NCBI GenBank assembly: GCA_018985225.1
Contig: JADGIF010000134.1
Location: forward strand, 1-18,060
DNA from: Amoeboradix gromovi
Taxonomy: Eukaryota; Sanchytriomycota; Sanchytriomycetes; Sanchytriales; Sanchytriaceae
Direction of reading: 5' to 3'
DNA: 18,060 nt
Shown here: in pieces, positions 15,306 through 18,060 of the stretch
Numbering within the stretch: position 1 is the stretch's first letter
How the letters are laid out: each line of letters starts with the position of its first letter
The notes under the pieces: generated by a model
What the model was told of the DNA's origin: nothing
Seen by the model: only the letters and a program-made list of their open reading frames with translations
Database searches by the model: none
Position numbers and translations under genes: made by a program

Positions 15306-15908
15306 TTATTCGAACAGCTTATCCATTAAGTCTTTGACAGCGGGCTGGTCTTCCAACGGCATAGCAACATCATCCTGAATAACTTTCCGTTGCTTGAACT
15401 GCTTTTTTACCTTTTCAACAGCTATTCCCTTGCTTTGTAGTCGAGATGTGATTGACTGAGTCTTTTGGCTTGATTTTATTTGGTCTGCATAAAACATGTG
15501 TTCCTTTGTAACTTTAGCTTTCAAGAGTCGTAATTTCGACTGTTTAATAGCTTTAGAGCGCGACAACTGTGTTTGTAAATGATGCCATTTAAACTTGTTT
15601 AGATATTTCACGTTCCAAATATCATCACAGTGAAACCCTTTACCGCCAACAACATTATTATTTAAAGAGAGTGCACATTCTTTGGCATCTTCGGAATTCT
15701 TGAATTCGAGCCATCCCTGCTTGTAATTTACTTTGCGTTTCTTTGTAATTACATTATCATAGGGCTCTAGATATACTCTGTTTACTTCACCGAACCTACT
15801 AAAAATGAACTTGACTTTCTCTGGCTTCATAAAAGGTGGGATTCTACTTAAATACACAATTCCGCTGTCATCCTTTGCGTGTCCTAATACTTCGAAAGCC
15901 TTTTCCAT
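15306..15908 (-). CDS. ESF2: Esf2/ABT1-type pre-rRNA processing factor
   Basis: 200 residues. A nucleolar RRM protein of the small-subunit processome, needed for early cleavages of 18S precursor RNA. The family signature is strong: GIVYLSRIPPFMKPEKVKFI (about residues 16-35), FGEVNRVYLEP, KQGWLEFKNSEDAKECA, DDIWNVKYLNKFKWHHLQTQ, then a basic helical tail. The start is the ATG at 15908 (MEKAFEV). The upstream in-frame residues would overlap the MOD5 start and lack conservation. The N-terminal acidic extension of yeast Esf2 (316 residues) is absent. The MOD5 ATG lies 40 bp away on the other strand. Confidence 0.92.
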   Translation of the reverse strand: MEKAFEVLGHAKDDSGIVYLSRIPPFMKPEKVKFIFSRFGEVNRVYLEPYDNVITKKRKVNYKQGWLEFKNSEDAKECALSLNNNVVGGKGFHCDDIWNVKYLNKFKWHHLQTQLSRSKAIKQSKLRLLKAKVTKEHMFYADQIKSSQKTQSITSRLQSKGIAVEKVKKQFKQRKVIQDDVAMPLEDQPAVKDLMDKLFE

Positions 15909-15948
15909 TCCGAATCTCCTTCGTAACCTCCCAATTCTTAAATCACCA

Positions 15949-17199
15949 ATGTCAAATAAAATAATAACAATCATAGGAACAACTGCTGTAGGGAAATCAA
16001 ATTTAGCAATTGAACTAGCAAATTTGTTAAATGGCGAAGTTATAAATGCTGACAGTTTACAAGTTTATAAAGATGCACCTATCTTAACAAACAAGGTGTT
16101 AATTAGAGAACCCAAGCATCATCTTATGAATTTTATTGAATGGGACAAAACTTACAGTGTGCGAGATTTCATAAGGGATGCAGATAAAATTATTTCAGAC
16201 ATATTAAATCGCGGCAAAGTTCCTATTCTCGTGGGAGGTACCAACTACTACATTGAACTTCTTTTATGGGGCAACGACTTTCATGAATATGGGTTCGACG
16301 ATGATTCTAAGCTTTACAATGACTTGGATACAAACACTTTGATCGAGAAAGTAAAACTATTTGACATGGACTATGCACTCAAAAACAGTAACAACAGACG
16401 AAGACTTGTTTATGCGATGAACATGAATGCATCTGGGCACTCTTTAAAAAATAATTTCTCAGACAGATGGAAAACTAAGTGCAGATACAACTCCTTGTTC
16501 ATCTGGTGCAGCTCCGATATGGCGGTGTTAGATCACCGGATTAATGCAAGAGTTGACAGCATGGTCAGCAATGGTCTTTTAGATGAGTTAGATTTACTCG
16601 ATCGATTTTGGAAGATTAGAAATCCGGTTTATTACAATGATGTCAAAGAGAATCAAGTAGAAGGCATATTTCAAAGTATTGGTTTTAAAGAATTTGGTTC
16701 TTATCTTAATTCTAAGAAAGAAGAGAATTTAATTGAAGCGTTGGAACTTATGAAATTAAGAACCCGACAATATGCCAGGAGACAGATTCAATGGATTAGA
16801 GCTAGGATAGTCCCTCGTTTATTCAATTCATTCCAAACATCTGATTGCCACTTATGTCTGGTTGATTGTAGTTTTGTGGAAATGTGGAAAGATACAGTAA
16901 TCCCTTCTGCGCTATATTGTGTGGAAAAGTATTTTGCAGGGGTCAAAGTTGATAGAAAAGTAGCACTGCAGCGTCAGTTTGATATGTACAAGGCATTAGG
17001 CAACATCGATTCTTCACACTTAGCTGATATACTCGATACTCACATTTCGAATATTTATCCTGATCCAATTGCATTTGAAGATCCAAACAAAAGATTCGAA
17101 TGCAAAACTTGTAATAAATATATATTTGGTTCAAGGCAATGGAAAGCCCATTTATCGAGCAAGAAGCACATTAAAGCAAAGAGTACACTCAAACCTTAA
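15949..17199 (+). CDS. MOD5: tRNA dimethylallyltransferase (Mod5/TRIT1/MiaA family)
   Basis: 416 residues. Transfers a dimethylallyl group to A37 of tRNAs reading UNN codons. P-loop GTTAVGKSNLAIELA (residues 10-24), DSLQVYKDAPILTNK, HHLMNF, VGGTNYYIE and TRQYARRQIQWI are family marks. The C-terminus has the eukaryotic C2H2 finger, CKTCNKYIFG...HLSSKKH (about 385-405). I chose ATG 15949 (MSNKIITIIG) because it places the P-loop at the usual position. The frame also runs upstream to ATG 15805, through DNA antisense to ESF2. That extension has 48 residues, no acidic ones and five basic ones, so a longer mitochondrial isoform is conceivable, as yeast makes two Mod5 forms by alternative starts. 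Confidence 0.95.
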   Translation: MSNKIITIIGTTAVGKSNLAIELANLLNGEVINADSLQVYKDAPILTNKVLIREPKHHLMNFIEWDKTYSVRDFIRDADKIISDILNRGKVPILVGGTNYYIELLLWGNDFHEYGFDDDSKLYNDLDTNTLIEKVKLFDMDYALKNSNNRRRLVYAMNMNASGHSLKNNFSDRWKTKCRYNSLFIWCSSDMAVLDHRINARVDSMVSNGLLDELDLLDRFWKIRNPVYYNDVKENQVEGIFQSIGFKEFGSYLNSKKEENLIEALELMKLRTRQYARRQIQWIRARIVPRLFNSFQTSDCHLCLVDCSFVEMWKDTVIPSALYCVEKYFAGVKVDRKVALQRQFDMYKALGNIDSSHLADILDTHISNIYPDPIAFEDPNKRFECKTCNKYIFGSRQWKAHLSSKKHIKAKSTLKP

Positions 17200-17580
17200 T
17201 AAAAAAAATTTGTTTTTTAGTCTTAATAAAGTCCGCATTTTTTTAGAAAACTGGCAATGCTAGTCGCTCTGCTGCAGTATTTCTCACACTTCCACAAGCT
17301 GGGCGAGGTTGAATATGGATGCATAAAATTCAATTGTATACTCCTCGCAAACATATGGCCTTTATCTACTACTAAATGACAGTTTTTGTATTTTTACTCA
17401 AATCTTCTTTTTTTATTGTTAATTACATTGTAGCATTGCTCCTTTCCTTGTACGATGATTTCATCTTTAGACCGTTTCTGAGGGTACAAGTGTATTTAAT
17501 ATCTCGTAATGATCTCTTAAGATCATGCATATTCTAGCTACGATGATTGAGCCATTTGTACTATATTAGAAAAGCTAAAT
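17200..17580. other. 380-bp region between MOD5 and the Fanzor-like fragment
   Basis: No gene seen. It begins with the MOD5 3' UTR. At 17506-17523, ATGATCT-CTTA-AGATCAT forms a 7-bp hairpin. In TnpB/Fanzor loci the guide-RNA gene usually overlaps the 3' end of the nuclease gene, so structure here may matter, but a single short hairpin proves nothing. Confidence 0.35.
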
Positions 17581-17610
17581 GAGACACACTTTATGAAAAA
17601 GACCCCAACC
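17581..17610 (-). repeat. Possible diverged terminal repeat of a Fanzor-bearing element
   Basis: GAGACACACTTTATGAAAAA and the next ten bases match the family-1 terminal repeat at about 18 of 30 positions, including GAGACAC against GGGACAC. It lies just where family-1 elements place it, overlapping the stop codon of the Fanzor-like frame. By-eye match; may be chance. Confidence 0.25.
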
Positions 17611-18060
17611 AATCGTCAGGTATTCTCCGTCTAGTGTCCTCATAATACTTTTCAATCCCACGCTTTAGAATATATTTGCTGCTTCCTACATCCTTTTCAG
17701 TATAGCAAGCTCTGTCAGCTCTTGAGCAGTTGGTACAAACTCTCAATCGATAACGTCCAAAGGGAATTGGTTCTATTGTATAATCGTGTTCACATATCAT
17801 ACACGTTTTTGAAGTGTTTGTGTTCATTAGTCATCACAACTTCTATTCCTCCATTACACTTGATCAACATTTCTCTTATTTGGTGACAAGAACTAGTTGG
17901 GTTACCAGAAAATGTATGACTAAAACCACCATTTCCCCAATAAATCAATACCTTCTTATTCACCCTATTTTGTTTCTTCAATGTCTTCTTTCTCGTTTTA
18001 GCATTCTTTCTAAATAAATCATCCGCTTCAATTTGATCTTCAACCACACTACTTGGATAG
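17591..18060 (-). pseudogene. Fanzor-like (TnpB superfamily) nuclease, C-terminal part, frameshifted, runs off the window
   Basis: Two overlapping minus-strand frames form one protein tail. The first is open from the window edge (18060) to a TGA near 17776 and reads VLIYWGNGGFSHTFSGN..., then EVVMTNEH. The second (to 17591) gives NTSKTCMICEH, RYRLRVCTNC, and EKDVGSSKYILKRG. This order is the end of a Fanzor protein: a GxGGF strand region, the (D/N)E..TS motif, a CxxC...CxxC zinc ribbon and the RuvC-III aspartate. One extra base near 17800-17812 puts EHK and TSK in different frames, so this copy is broken unless frameshifting or a sequencing error is involved. Its tail closely resembles the remnant in element A (1630-1740). 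The N-terminal part lies beyond the window. Confidence 0.7.

Noticed and set aside
16943-17263. Short ORFs on both strands at the 3' end of MOD5
   Set aside because: They overlap the conserved MOD5 zinc finger in other frames.

Overview
The window reads as a piece of a compact, AT-rich fungal nuclear genome. The support is a set of fungal or eukaryotic housekeeping genes: mitochondrial bL27, a Cdc12-type septin, a Ste12 factor with C2H2 fingers, syntaxin-5/Sed5, Tim9, Acl4, Yar1, a Bem1-type scaffold, Esf2 and Mod5. Genes are almost intronless and very tightly packed on the right-hand side. The mix (Ste12 with zinc fingers, tyrosinase, TnpB/Fanzor relics) fits an early-diverging, zygomycete-grade fungus, but I cannot fix the lineage from sequence alone. 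No tRNA, rRNA or CRISPR array was seen.

Left part (1-7.7 kb): a gene-poor zone with bL27m, a ten-cysteine surface-type protein and the septin lying among relics of two RNA-guided-nuclease (TnpB/Fanzor-like) element families. Family 1 is bounded by 30-bp terminal inverted repeats (GGGACAYCAAATATAAAAAC...). It is present as two short deleted copies (1361-1803, 3415-3850) and one right end (1-92). The deleted copies keep the last zinc-knuckle and RuvC-III codons of a Fanzor-like gene directly beside the right repeat. Family 2 is a TnpB/Fanzor2-like gene seen as three 3' fragments (93-275, 3236-3985, 6524-6871). Family-1 elements sit inside family-2 fragments, so the relics are nested. The septin contains what looks like a 19-nt intron, without which its C-terminal coiled coil would be lost.

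Middle part (7.7-11.7 kb): Ste12-like transcription factor, a small unknown ORF, a short Sed5 and a membrane-tethered tyrosinase.

Right part (11.7-17.2 kb): eight genes in 5.5 kb, nearly all in divergent or convergent pairs with gaps of 1-90 bp. They are a four-TM protein with a winged-helix-like tail, Tim9, Acl4, Yar1, Bem1-like, Esf2 and Mod5, following tyrosinase. Acl4 and Yar1, dedicated chaperones of Rpl4 and Rps3, start 13 bp apart back to back. With Esf2 (small-subunit assembly) and Mod5 (tRNA modification), the block is rich in translation-machinery genes. The window ends in a frameshifted C-terminal part of another Fanzor-like gene on the minus strand (17591-18060), whose closing region resembles the one carried by the family-1 elements.
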